A DNA stretch of 64,000 nt from an uncultured Roseobacter sp. GTDB taxonomy: Bacteria > Pseudomonadota > Alphaproteobacteria > Rhodobacterales > Rhodobacteraceae. The notes under the pieces are model-generated. The model worked only from the letters and a program-made list of their open reading frames with translations, was not told the DNA's origin and did not search any database. Positions 1-8,720 of this stretch are shown here, one piece after another. A program made the position numbers and the translations under genes. The stretch covers positions 744,001 to 808,000 of the forward strand of contig NZ_CANLNE010000003.1 in NCBI RefSeq assembly GCF_947492555.1. The letters are read 5' to 3'. The stretch's first letter is position 1. Each line of letters begins with the position of its first letter.

Positions 1-1
1 G

Positions 2-1459
2 GGTTTTCGCTGGCTGGCCGAACGGCTGTTTGCCCGTATCCCCGAAGACGCGCTGATCCCGCTGCCGGACACCAAGAGATCGGCGGCGCGGTTCTACATG
101 CTGGTGCTCTCGCTGTTCTTTGTCTCGCGCGCGGTGGTGGAGCTTTTTGTCGGCTTTGATGACGTGGACCCGGCAACCGATGCGGTGCTGGCCTTCCCGA
201 TTGTCGTGCTGATCGCGCTAGTGATGGCCCCCGTGGGGCTGATCCTGCGCAGTTTCTACGTGGAAAGCGATCCTGACAGCGAGGAGGTGCCTAGAGGATT
301 GGGGCTCGCACGGGTGGTGCGTGTGGCCGGAACGGCGCTGGTCGTGGTGTCGATCGTCTCGCCGATCATGGCGGCCATCGGATATGCCGAAGCTGGCAAT
401 GCACTGCTCTATCCGACGCTGGTCAGCCTGTTGATCCTCGGCTTCGTACTGACGTTGCAACGGTTTTCGGCCGACCTTTACGGCCTGATCACGGGCGATG
501 AGGACAAGGCGCGCGACGCGCTCGTGCCCGTGCTGGTGGGCTTTGCGCTGGTGCTCTGCGCCATTCCGCTCCTCGCCCTAGCCTGGGGCGCGCGGGTGGC
601 AGACCTCACCGAGGTCTGGGCCATCTTCAGCCGCGGCTTTGCCATCGGCGACACCCGCATCTCGCCCGGCGATTTCCTGACCTTCGCGATCATCTTCATC
701 ATCGGCTACTCGGTGACCCGGCTGGTGCAGAGCACCCTGCGGGTCAACGTCCTGCCCAAGACCCGGATGGACATCGGCGGGCAAAACGCGATTGTGTCGG
801 GCCTTGGATATGTCGGTATTTTTCTGGCGGCCATTCTGGCCATCACCGGCGCGGGGATTGATCTGTCGTCGCTCGCCATCGTTGCCGGTGCCCTGTCCGT
901 CGGCATCGGGTTTGGCCTGCAGACCATCGTGTCAAATTTCGTCTCGGGCATCATCCTGCTGATCGAACGGCCGATTTCCGAAGGCGACTGGATCGAGGTC
1001 GGCGGGCAGATGGGCTATGTGCGCGACATCTCCGTGCGCTCCACCCGGATCGAGACCTTCGACCGCACGGATGTGATCGTGCCCAACGCTGATCTCGTTT
1101 CCGGCACCGTCACCAACTTCACCCGTGGCAACAAGGTGGGCCGCTTGATCGTCAACATCGGCGTGGCCTACGGGACGGATACGCGGCGGGTCGAAGGCAT
1201 CCTGACAGAGATCGCCGAAGCCCAGCCCATGGTGTTGCAGAACCCGCCGCCGATGATCCTTTTCAACAACTTCGGGGCGGATTCGCTGGAGTTTGAAATG
1301 CGCATGATCCTGCGGGATGTGAACTGGATTCTGAAGGTCAAGAACGACGTGAACCACGCCATTGCGGAACGGTTCGCCGAAGAGGAGATCGAGGTGCCCT
1401 TTGCGCAGCGCGACCTCTGGCTGCGTAATCCCGAGGTGCTCAAGGATACATCGTCATGA
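2..1459 (+). CDS. Mechanosensitive channel, MscS family (5' end missing)
   Basis: The frame is open from the first bases, so the true start lies upstream; about 485 C-terminal residues are visible. Several hydrophobic helices are followed by the MscS core: the glycine/alanine-rich pore helix containing GALSVGIGFGLQTI, the beta domain entered by ERPISEGDWIEV, and the alpha/beta domain ending in FAQRDLWLRNP. Proteins with this long multi-helix N-terminal part are usually the DUF3772 type of the inner membrane, which open on hypo-osmotic shock. The stop overlaps the start of the AlaX gene by four bases (ATGA), so the two are probably co-transcribed. Family assignment is firm; the DUF3772 label is an inference because that domain is mostly outside the window. 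Confidence 0.92.
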   Translation, partial: GFRWLAERLFARIPEDALIPLPDTKRSAARFYMLVLSLFFVSRAVVELFVGFDDVDPATDAVLAFPIVVLIALVMAPVGLILRSFYVESDPDSEEVPRGLGLARVVRVAGTALVVVSIVSPIMAAIGYAEAGNALLYPTLVSLLILGFVLTLQRFSADLYGLITGDEDKARDALVPVLVGFALVLCAIPLLALAWGARVADLTEVWAIFSRGFAIGDTRISPGDFLTFAIIFIIGYSVTRLVQSTLRVNVLPKTRMDIGGQNAIVSGLGYVGIFLAAILAITGAGIDLSSLAIVAGALSVGIGFGLQTIVSNFVSGIILLIERPISEGDWIEVGGQMGYVRDISVRSTRIETFDRTDVIVPNADLVSGTVTNFTRGNKVGRLIVNIGVAYGTDTRRVEGILTEIAEAQPMVLQNPPPMILFNNFGADSLEFEMRMILRDVNWILKVKNDVNHAIAERFAEEEIEVPFAQRDLWLRNPEVLKDTSS

Positions 1460-2175
1460 CCCACATGCTCTTTCGCGAAGACCCTTATCTGCAGGAAGCG
1501 CATGCGAAGGTCGTGGCACATACCGACGAAGGCGGCATCGTGCTGGAGCGTACAATTTTTTACCCGACGGGCGGTGGCCAGCCCGGCGACAGCGGACATT
1601 TGACATGGTCAGGTGAACGTTTGGAAGTTGCCACCACCGTGAAAGGTGACGGTGACGCTATCGCGTTGGTGCCCGCAGATGCGCAGGCATTGCCGGAGGT
1701 GGGGACGGAGGTTGAGCAGGTGCTCGACTGGGAGCGCCGCTACCGTCACATGCGCGTGCATACGGCGCTGCATCTGCTGTCGGTCGCCATTCCTTTTGGC
1801 GTCACCGGTGGTGCTATCAGCGCGCAGCACGGGCGGCTGGACTTCGACATGCCCGAGCTGCCCGAGGACAAAGACGCGCTACAGGCACACTTGACCGACA
1901 TGATCGCGTCGGACGCGCAGGTCAGCGAGAGCTGGATCACCGACGCGGAACTCGACGCGCAGCCGGAACTGGTGAAAACGATGTCGGTGAAACCGCCGCG
2001 CGGGGCAGGGCACATTCGCCTGATCCGCATCGGGGATGCGGCCTCTCCGCTCGATTTGCAACCCTGCGGGGGCACACATGTGGCGCGATTGGGTGAGATC
2101 GGCGCGATCCGGCTTGGCAAAATGGAGAAAAAGGGCCGCAGGAACCGCCGCATTTACCTGCATCTGGACAGTTAG
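1456..2175 (+). CDS. Alanyl-tRNA editing protein, AlaX type
   Basis: A 239-residue stand-alone editing protein related to the editing domain of alanyl-tRNA synthetase; the family hydrolyses Ser-tRNA(Ala) or Gly-tRNA(Ala) in the cytoplasm. The two zinc-binding signatures are present: HTALH at about residues 102-106 and CGGTH at about 204-208. The GGGQPGD loop near residue 39 is the usual N-terminal motif. The start overlaps the stop of the channel gene (ATGA). The length fits the longer AlaX class. There is no catalytic synthetase domain, so this is not a truncated AlaRS. Confidence 0.93.
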   Translation: MTHMLFREDPYLQEAHAKVVAHTDEGGIVLERTIFYPTGGGQPGDSGHLTWSGERLEVATTVKGDGDAIALVPADAQALPEVGTEVEQVLDWERRYRHMRVHTALHLLSVAIPFGVTGGAISAQHGRLDFDMPELPEDKDALQAHLTDMIASDAQVSESWITDAELDAQPELVKTMSVKPPRGAGHIRLIRIGDAASPLDLQPCGGTHVARLGEIGAIRLGKMEKKGRRNRRIYLHLDS

Positions 2176-2245
2176 GACACGGGCGCGCGGAAAGGCGATT
2201 TTGGCTCTTGCAATGCGCGGGGCTACCGCGTTACACCGCGCGGAC

Positions 2246-2335
2246 GGAGCGGTGGCCGAGTGGTCGAAGGCGCACGCCTGGAAAGTGTGTAGGCGGGAGA
2301 CCGTCTCCAGGGTTCGAATCCCTGTCGCTCCGCCA
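2246..2335 (+). tRNA. tRNA-Ser (anticodon GGA)
   Basis: A 90-base serine tRNA with the long variable arm typical of the class. The 5' acceptor arm GGAGCGG pairs with TCGCTCC near the 3' end. The anticodon stem CACGC/GTGTG encloses loop CTGGAAA with anticodon GGA, and the T arm is CAGGG-TTCGAAT-CCCTG. The CCA end is encoded in the DNA (2333-2335). It lies about 70 bases after alaX on the same strand and is followed by an AT-richer gene-poor stretch. Confidence 0.97.
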
Positions 2336-3026
2336 CAATTCAACATTCACGGGTCGTTCGTGGTTTCGCTTGATATCGCTTTCTTCACTAAAAGAAGGCG
2401 ATTATTGAGTAGCTCACATCCATTAGATTGCACTTAATGCCCGATAATGTACTGGCGTTTTAACTGTCAGTTTCCGCCGGAGTCTGGATTGCATATACCA
2501 TTGCCAAGACCAATCATCTCTGGTTGGAATTATCTCCTACAGATGCGGGTGCTGCGGCGCAGAAGCCGTTTGAGACAGCCCATATAGCCATCGACTTCAA
2601 ACCAATAACCGAGAGGTTGGGCTTGCCCTTGCCAGGCAGGAGACCATTGATTTTCAGTCGCGTTCATTATCGTGGCTCTCTAACGCCAGCGGTTGAAAAT
2701 CCGCATCAGCTTATTTGCGAGGAAGCGCGCCAATCTCCAATGGCTTTCAATGTGATGGGCAATGTGGCTGATCTTGCAAATTCAAGTTGTGATGTTGTCG
2801 GTTTTTCAAAGCTCTTCACACAATGGATCTATGACTGTGACGGGTTTTGCCGTTTTGAGGCAACCCTGTACGCGAATTTCTGATGCCTCTCCCGCATTCT
2901 CGCGGGATGCCGCGCGGCGACCCCCGAAACCGATATGGCCGTCGCATTTATCATCCCGATATCGACTTGGGATGATGGATAGGACTGAGCCTTGATCCGG
3001 ACAGGCGAGCGTGCAAGTTTCAAAAC
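2336..3026. other. Gene-poor, AT-richer stretch after the tRNA
   Basis: About 690 bases without a gene I can support. Composition is visibly more AT-rich than the flanks. Open frames on both strands are short, overlap one another, lack clear ribosome binding sites and show no domain I recognise; one at 2524-2883 (plus) reaches 119 codons. An inverted repeat ATCATCCC (2950-2957)/GGGATGAT (2969-2976) lies about 50 bases before the next gene. The position next to a tRNA 3' end suggests a decayed integrated element, but I found no integrase fragment and no second copy of the tRNA 3' end. Confidence 0.5.
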
Positions 3027-3815
3027 ATGAGTTTGACCACAAAATCCGCCTTTGCCATTGATCTTTGCCAATCCGCGGGCCGGAAAGCCCGGGAGTACTT
3101 TGAGAACCGCGACCAGCTAAATGTGGACCAGAAGGGTGCGCAAGACTGGGTCAGCGATGCGGACCGCAATGTCGAAGTGTTCATTCGAGAGCAGATAGCC
3201 GCGGGTTGGCCCGAAGATGGTATCTTTGGGGAGGAGCATGGCGACACGGCCGGTCAAAGCGGCTTCGACTGGGTGATTGATCCCATCGATGGCACCACCA
3301 ATTTCGTCAACGGCATCCCGAACTGGACCGTCGTGTTGGCAGGTGTGTCGGACGGCAAGACACAGGTAGGTGTCATCCAAGATCCGATCACCAACGAGAC
3401 TTTTTCGGCGGTGCGCGGCGGCGGAGCGATGCTGAATGGCGCGCCGATGCATGTCGCGACGGGCACAGAGCTGGAAAACGGGACCGTGGCCGTTGGCTAT
3501 TCAAACCGGGTGACTGCGGAAAGCATCGTGCCCGTGGTGGGGGCCCTGATCGCTCAGGGGGCGATGTTCCATCGCAATGGCAGCGGCGCGCTGTCGCTGG
3601 CCTATGTGGCTTCGGGGCGGCTACTGGGCTATCTGGAAGAACACATGAACGCGTGGGATTGTCTTGCTGGCCAGTTGATGATTGCGGAGGCGGGGGGTGT
3701 CGTTGAGGCACAGAATGCCAACGATATGATCCGCGACGGTGGGCGCGTGATCACTGGGACGCCGGATGTTTTCGATACCCTCAAGGGCATCGCGACCTCA
3801 GCCTGGGATGCCTGA
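3027..3815 (+). CDS. Inositol monophosphatase family protein
   Basis: A 262-residue Mg2+-dependent sugar/inositol phosphatase of the SuhB/CysQ superfamily. The metal-binding signature WVIDPIDGTTNF sits at about residues 85-96, with GEEHG upstream supplying the first acidic ligand. The second signature WDCLAGQLMIAEAGG is near residue 210. Family members hydrolyse inositol-1-phosphate, 3'-phosphoadenosine 5'-phosphate or histidinol phosphate; the substrate cannot be read from the sequence. It is a single-gene unit convergent with the minus-strand iron-transport operon. Confidence 0.92.
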   Translation: MSLTTKSAFAIDLCQSAGRKAREYFENRDQLNVDQKGAQDWVSDADRNVEVFIREQIAAGWPEDGIFGEEHGDTAGQSGFDWVIDPIDGTTNFVNGIPNWTVVLAGVSDGKTQVGVIQDPITNETFSAVRGGGAMLNGAPMHVATGTELENGTVAVGYSNRVTAESIVPVVGALIAQGAMFHRNGSGALSLAYVASGRLLGYLEEHMNAWDCLAGQLMIAEAGGVVEAQNANDMIRDGGRVITGTPDVFDTLKGIATSAWDA

Positions 3816-3873
3816 AATCCGGGCGGACGAACATGCCATTTTCTGACAGCCGACAGCGCCGGGAAACACGCCG

Positions 3874-4950
3874 CTACGGCGCCTTCGGTAGCAGGACCGG
3901 CCCCTTTTCGGCGAAGCTCATGCGCAGAGTGGTTCCGATCTCGAACGGCGTATCCACGTTGTCCTCCACGGCAAAAACCTGCCCGAAGGCCCCGGTCAGC
4001 GTGTATTCCATCCGCACCCCGACATAGGTCGCCTTGTCGACGGTTGCTTCGACACCTGTCGCTCCACCTGTGAGGATGCGGGAAGGGCGGACTGCGAGCG
4101 TCGCCGGGCCGGGAGGCAGTCCACGGGCCGGGAGAGTGTGTTGATAGTTTTCGATCTCGATGGTCGCCAGCTCGCCCGCCACCGACACGATCTCGCACGC
4201 GATCAGGTTGGCCTCGCCGATGAAATCGGCAACGAAACGGTCATTGGGCGCATCGTAGAGCGCGCGGGGCGTGCCGATCTGGGCAATGGCCGCGTTGCGC
4301 ATCACGACGATCTCGTCCGAGACGGCCAGCGCCTCTTCCTGATCGTGGGTCACATAAACGACGGTCAACCCGAGGTCTTGCTGGATGGCGCGGATGTCTT
4401 CGCGCACCTGACGGCGCAGCTTGGCATCGAGATTGGACAGGGGCTCGTCAAAGAGCAGCACCTGCGGTTCCAGCACCAACGCCCGTGCAACGGCGACGCG
4501 CTGCTGCTGGCCGCCCGAAAGCTCGGAGGGCAGGCGGGTATCGAAGCCTTTCAGCCCCACAAGCTCCAGCCCTGTCAGCGCACGATTGCGGGCTTCTTCC
4601 TTGGCAAACCCGGAGAACGTCAGACCGTACATGACGTTTTCCAGAACGCTCATATGGGGAAAAAGCGCGTAGGACTGGAAGACCATCGACACGTCCCGAT
4701 CCGTCGCGGGCAGCCTGGTGACATCCCGATCGCCGATCAGGATGCGCCCGGAACTTGCCATCTCAAGCCCGGCAATCATCCGCAGGGTCGTTGTCTTGCC
4801 GCAGCCCGACGGGCCCAGCAATGTGACCAGCCTGCCAGCCTGCACATGCAGGTCGATGTTGTCCACCGCGATGACATCCTTGCCGAAGACCTTGGAGACG
4901 CCTTCGAACTGGACGGGCGCGGCCTTGCTGGATATTACGGTGTCGCTCAT
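3874..4950 (-). CDS. ABC transporter ATP-binding protein, iron(III)/spermidine-putrescine type
   Basis: 358 residues. Walker A GPSGCGKTT (about 45-53), signature LSGGQQQRVAVARA (about 143-156) and Walker B VLLFDEPLSN are intact, followed by the H-loop in YVTHDQEEA. The C-terminal third is a TOBE-like beta domain, as in FbpC/PotA/CysA-type ATPases. It energises the adjacent fused permease: its start overlaps the permease stop by four bases (ATGA), and the binding protein lies immediately upstream of the permease. Iron(III) is the best guess from the family of the partner proteins; other substrates of this class are possible. Confidence 0.93.
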   Translation of the reverse strand: MSDTVISSKAAPVQFEGVSKVFGKDVIAVDNIDLHVQAGRLVTLLGPSGCGKTTTLRMIAGLEMASSGRILIGDRDVTRLPATDRDVSMVFQSYALFPHMSVLENVMYGLTFSGFAKEEARNRALTGLELVGLKGFDTRLPSELSGGQQQRVAVARALVLEPQVLLFDEPLSNLDAKLRRQVREDIRAIQQDLGLTVVYVTHDQEEALAVSDEIVVMRNAAIAQIGTPRALYDAPNDRFVADFIGEANLIACEIVSVAGELATIEIENYQHTLPARGLPPGPATLAVRPSRILTGGATGVEATVDKATYVGVRMEYTLTGAFGQVFAVEDNVDTPFEIGTTLRMSFAEKGPVLLPKAP

Positions 4951-7166
4951 GACGATCTCCCTGCGCCGAAACTCGTGCGCCGCCCGATCTGGACGCGCCC
5001 AACGAGGAATTGCAAAAGCCCGACCGCCGTCAGCATGACGAAGATCAGGGTGGTGGAATAGGCGATGGCCAGACCGTAGTCGTTATTCTCGACCCGCCCG
5101 ATGATGTAGCTGGTGGCCATGTCGTACTCCGCCGAGACCAGAAAGATCACCGCCGAGATGGCCGTCATCGCGCGGACAAAGCTGTAGACCAGTGCAGCAA
5201 GGATCGCGGGGCGCAGCAGCGGCAGGATCACCCGGCGGAAGGTCTGCCAGGAATTCGCGCCCAGGGTCAGGGAGGATTCGTCCAGTGACTTGTCGAGCTG
5301 GCTCATGCTGGCGATGCCTGCGCGCACGCCCACCGGCATGTTGCGGAAGATGAAGCTGATCACCAGGATGATGCCCGTGCCAGTGATCTCGATGGGGGGG
5401 ACGTTGAAGGCGAGGATGTAGCTGACGCCGATCACGGTACCGGGGATCGCAAAGCTGAGCATGGTGCCGAATTCGAACGCGTTCTTGCCGGCGAAGCTCT
5501 GACGGGTCAGCAGGTAGGCGGTGACCAGCCCGACGGCGGCCGTCAGCGGGGCGGCGATGGCGGCGATGGTGATCGTGGTCCAGAAACTGTCCCAGGCGGC
5601 CCCGGTCCAGCGAATGCCCTCTGCTTCGAACCGCACCGAAAACGCGGTTACGTAGTGTTTGAAGGTCAGCGAATTGTTGACGCCCCAAAGCTCTACCACG
5701 CTGCCGTAGATGATCATCGCGTAGACCACCGCCGTGAAGAGCGCCCAGCCGAGGGCAACCCCCATCACCGGGATCGCCAGACCGTTGGGCATCAAGGGGT
5801 GCACCCCGGCATCGCCCTTGCCCGACACGGTGGTATAGCTCTTTTTGCCCAGCCAGACGCGCTGCGCATAAAAGGCGGAGAGGGTGAAGAAGAGCAGCAC
5901 CATGGCCAGCACCGCCGCACGCCCCTGATCGTATTGCGCGCCGACAATGGCAAAGAAAATCTCGGTTGAGAGCACGTCGAAATTGCCCCCCAGTACCAGC
6001 GGGTTGCCGAAATCGGCCATGCTTTCGATGAACCCCAACAAAAACGCATTGGCCAGACCGGGCCGCATCAGCGGCAGGGAGACGGTGCGGAAGGTCTGCC
6101 AGCGGTTGGCGCGCAGGGTCTGGGCGGCTTCTTCCATGGAGGGGGAGACGCCTTCGACCACGCCGATCAGCACCAGAAAGGCAATGGGCGTAAAGGCCAG
6201 CGTCTGCGCGATCAGCACGCCCGGCATCCCGTAGAGCCAGCGTGTCGGTTGCGTGCCGAAGAGGTCAGCGACAAAAACGGTGATGGTGCCGGAGAGGCCG
6301 AAGAGCAGGATCAGTGCCAGCCCGATCACAAAAGGTGGTGTGATGATCGGCAGCACGGTCAGCGCGCGGATGGCGCGTTTGTAGCGAAAGCCCGAGCGGG
6401 TCACGACCAGCGCGAAACACAGGCCCAGAACGGTGGTAATGAGCCCCACCAGAATGGCCAGAAACAGAGAGTTCCACGCGGCGCCGCATCTGGCCCCGGC
6501 CAGACAGCCCAGACCCCAGAGCCGGTTGTCAAAGAACTTGGCCGCGAAGACCGAGAGCGAATAGGCCCCGTCATCGGTGACGAAGGCCGCAAACAGCATC
6601 TTGGCGATGGGAAAGAACACAAAGGCGGTGACAATCGCGATGACCCCGCCGATGGCGCTGACCACAAAGACATCGCCGTTGATGGCGCCGCGCGCCGCGA
6701 TGCCCTGGGTGAGCAGAAAGAGAAAGGCGGAGGCGGTGATCATACCGCCGTAGCCCATGCCGAACTGCCGGTCTCCGAGATCGCCGAACATGGCTTCGAG
6801 CCAGTCGAAATTGAAGCCCCGGATGCCGATGCCGAAGCCCTGCGCGATCAGCCAGCCGAACCCCAACGCGCCTGAGAGGATCAGCATGCGCGCATAGAGC
6901 GGGTCTGATTTCGGGCGCCGCAGGGCAAAGAGCGGCAGGGCCAGGGCCGCCACAAGCGGCGCCAGCCAGAGCTTTTCCCCCTGTGCGATCAGAAAGAGGG
7001 CAGGGGCGTAGTCCTCGTCAAAGGGATAGCCGTCCACCAGCCATGCAAACGACAGCAAGCCGTCTTCCAGCATGTACCATGGCAGAAGACAGTAGCCGAC
7101 CCAGCCGGCAATGATCCAGAAGATCAAAACCGGCGGGGCCGCTTTCTTATCCGGGGACTGGGCCAA
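4947..7166 (-). CDS. Fused two-domain ABC permease, iron(III) type
   Basis: 739 residues carrying two copies of the binding-protein-dependent permease domain in one chain, as in FbpB/SfuB. The cytoplasmic EAA loops are seen as EEAAQTLRANRWQTF in the first half and ESSLTLGANSWQTF in the second, both followed by the RxxxLPL pattern. The protein is longer than the usual 500-560 residues because about 190 extra N-terminal residues with several hydrophobic helices precede the first permease domain. It sits three bases after the binding protein and overlaps the ATPase gene, so all three are one transcription unit. Confidence 0.92.
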   Translation of the reverse strand: MAQSPDKKAAPPVLIFWIIAGWVGYCLLPWYMLEDGLLSFAWLVDGYPFDEDYAPALFLIAQGEKLWLAPLVAALALPLFALRRPKSDPLYARMLILSGALGFGWLIAQGFGIGIRGFNFDWLEAMFGDLGDRQFGMGYGGMITASAFLFLLTQGIAARGAINGDVFVVSAIGGVIAIVTAFVFFPIAKMLFAAFVTDDGAYSLSVFAAKFFDNRLWGLGCLAGARCGAAWNSLFLAILVGLITTVLGLCFALVVTRSGFRYKRAIRALTVLPIITPPFVIGLALILLFGLSGTITVFVADLFGTQPTRWLYGMPGVLIAQTLAFTPIAFLVLIGVVEGVSPSMEEAAQTLRANRWQTFRTVSLPLMRPGLANAFLLGFIESMADFGNPLVLGGNFDVLSTEIFFAIVGAQYDQGRAAVLAMVLLFFTLSAFYAQRVWLGKKSYTTVSGKGDAGVHPLMPNGLAIPVMGVALGWALFTAVVYAMIIYGSVVELWGVNNSLTFKHYVTAFSVRFEAEGIRWTGAAWDSFWTTITIAAIAAPLTAAVGLVTAYLLTRQSFAGKNAFEFGTMLSFAIPGTVIGVSYILAFNVPPIEITGTGIILVISFIFRNMPVGVRAGIASMSQLDKSLDESSLTLGANSWQTFRRVILPLLRPAILAALVYSFVRAMTAISAVIFLVSAEYDMATSYIIGRVENNDYGLAIAYSTTLIFVMLTAVGLLQFLVGRVQIGRRTSFGAGRSS

Positions 7167-7169
7167 GGA

Positions 7170-8195
7170 TTACTGCGGCAGGACCGAGACGTCCTCATCC
7201 CATTTCTGCAGCAGGCGCTTGCGTTCGTCTGACGAGCCGTACTTCTTGAAGTCATAGTCGATGAGCTTGATCGTGCTCATGTCCGGCGCGCTTTCGGAGG
7301 TGTCGGCCCCCTTGTTGGAGGGCACCTGGAAGGCGTTCACCTGCAATGCAAGGTTCTGTGCATCGGTGCTCAGCGCCCAATCATAGAACTTCTTGGCTTC
7401 TTCTTCGTTGCGCGCGCCGTCGATGATCGACATCGACCCGATCTCATAGCCGGTGCCTTCGCAGGGCGCCACGACCTTGACCGGAAAGCCCGAGACCGCC
7501 TGTTTCACCGCGTCATGCATGAAGACGATGCCGATGGTGTTCTCACCCCGGCCCGCCGCCTTGATCGGCGCTGATCCGGACTTGGTGTATTGGTTCACAT
7601 TTGCATGCAGGCCCTTCATGAAGTCAAAGCCGTCCTCCTCGCCAAAAATCTGCACCATCGAGGCCAGCGTGGTGTAGGCCGTGCCGGAGGAATTCGGGTT
7701 CGCCATCTGGACGTGGCCCTTGTATTCAGGCTTCAGCAGGTCTTTCCAGCAGGCGGGCTCCGGCAGGTTGTTGGCGGCCAGAAGGTCGGTGTTGTACCCG
7801 TAGCCGAGTGCCCCGGAGTAGATGCCGATGGTCCGGTTGCCCGCGCTTTCGGCCTGGCTGATCGCCCAGTCGTGCAACTGGTCGCGCATGGGCGAGACAT
7901 ATTCCATCGTCAGACCTTCCTCGGCGGCCTGCAGGTGCGGATCGCCCGTGCCCCCCCACCAGACGTCGCCTTTCGGGTTGGACGATTCCGCGCGGATCTG
8001 GGCAAAGGTCTCGCCCGACGACTTGCGCGTCATATTGACATCAATCCCCGTGGCATCCTCGAAGCTGCGCGCCATCAGCTGGCACCAGTCTTCCTGCGCG
8101 CTGCAATAAAACGTCAGCTTGTCGGCCTGTGCGGCGGTCATGGAGGCGCTCAGCGCCAGCAGGGACCCTGCCAATGTGGTTGTCACTTTTTTCAT
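7170..8195 (-). CDS. ABC transporter periplasmic binding protein, FbpA/AfuA type
   Basis: 341 residues with a classic Sec signal peptide cleaved after about AQA (residue 24). The mature protein begins with KLTFYCSAQEDW and continues with DVWWGGTGDPHLQAAEEG, the pattern of the iron(III)-binding AfuA/FbpA group. A strong ribosome binding site, AGGGAGGAA, lies just before the ATG. It heads the transporter genes and follows the NUDIX gene by 57 bases on the same strand. Substrate assignment to ferric iron is by family only; related proteins bind other small anions. Confidence 0.88.
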   Translation of the reverse strand: MKKVTTTLAGSLLALSASMTAAQADKLTFYCSAQEDWCQLMARSFEDATGIDVNMTRKSSGETFAQIRAESSNPKGDVWWGGTGDPHLQAAEEGLTMEYVSPMRDQLHDWAISQAESAGNRTIGIYSGALGYGYNTDLLAANNLPEPACWKDLLKPEYKGHVQMANPNSSGTAYTTLASMVQIFGEEDGFDFMKGLHANVNQYTKSGSAPIKAAGRGENTIGIVFMHDAVKQAVSGFPVKVVAPCEGTGYEIGSMSIIDGARNEEEAKKFYDWALSTDAQNLALQVNAFQVPSNKGADTSESAPDMSTIKLIDYDFKKYGSSDERKRLLQKWDEDVSVLPQ

Positions 8196-8252
8196 GTTAC
8201 TTCCTCCCTTGGTTCAGTTCGGCCGATTTTCACGGCACCTTTAAGCGCCCCT

Positions 8253-8720
8253 TCACGAGGCTTCGCTCAATTCTTGCAGGATCGTCATTTGATCCGGTCG
8301 TCTGGCCAGGTCTTTCAGAATGTCCGAAAGCTCCTCCTCCTCGACCAGTGTTGCCGCTTTGCGCGGCGAAAACCAATGGCGTTTTCTTTCGTCCCGTTCC
8401 TTCCATCGTTTCTTTAGTTTCTCGACAATCATCGGATAGACCGTCACCCGGCAGATGACGAAACGGTCCGCGCCGAGGCGCTTTTTGTAGCGATAGGTGC
8501 CAATCGGCTGATGCGAGATGAAGCCGACGGCACCGGCCTCTTCCAGCGCTTCGATTTCAGCCGCGTGCCAGGGTTTCTTACCATCCATCAACCATCCCTT
8601 GGGCATCACCCAGCGGCGGGTGTCGCGGGAGGTCACCATGAGCACGCGCAGCTTGCCGGTCTTGTCCCGCCGCAGGGGCAGGGCGGCAATTTGCCGGGCG
8701 TCTGATGCGCTCTTGCTCAT
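8253..8720 (-). CDS. NUDIX hydrolase with a divergent Nudix box
   Basis: 155 residues. The Nudix box is recognisable around residues 42-64: G-WLMDG-K...IEALEEAGA. Compared with the consensus GX5EX7REUXEEXGU, the first Glu is Lys and the Arg of REUXEE is Ile, while the three Mg2+-binding glutamates are kept. The family hydrolyses nucleoside diphosphates linked to another group; short alphaproteobacterial members resemble diphosphoinositol-polyphosphate phosphohydrolases. The start overlaps the stop of the Na/Pi cotransporter gene (ATGA), suggesting a shared role in phosphate or polyphosphate metabolism, which is inference. Confidence 0.85.
   Translation of the reverse strand: MSKSASDARQIAALPLRRDKTGKLRVLMVTSRDTRRWVMPKGWLMDGKKPWHAAEIEALEEAGAVGFISHQPIGTYRYKKRLGADRFVICRVTVYPMIVEKLKKRWKERDERKRHWFSPRKAATLVEEEELSDILKDLARRPDQMTILQELSEAS

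Noticed and set aside
2524-2883. 119-codon open frame after the tRNA
   Set aside because: No ribosome binding site, no recognisable domain, and overlapping frames on the other strand of similar length; composition differs from the coding genes here.
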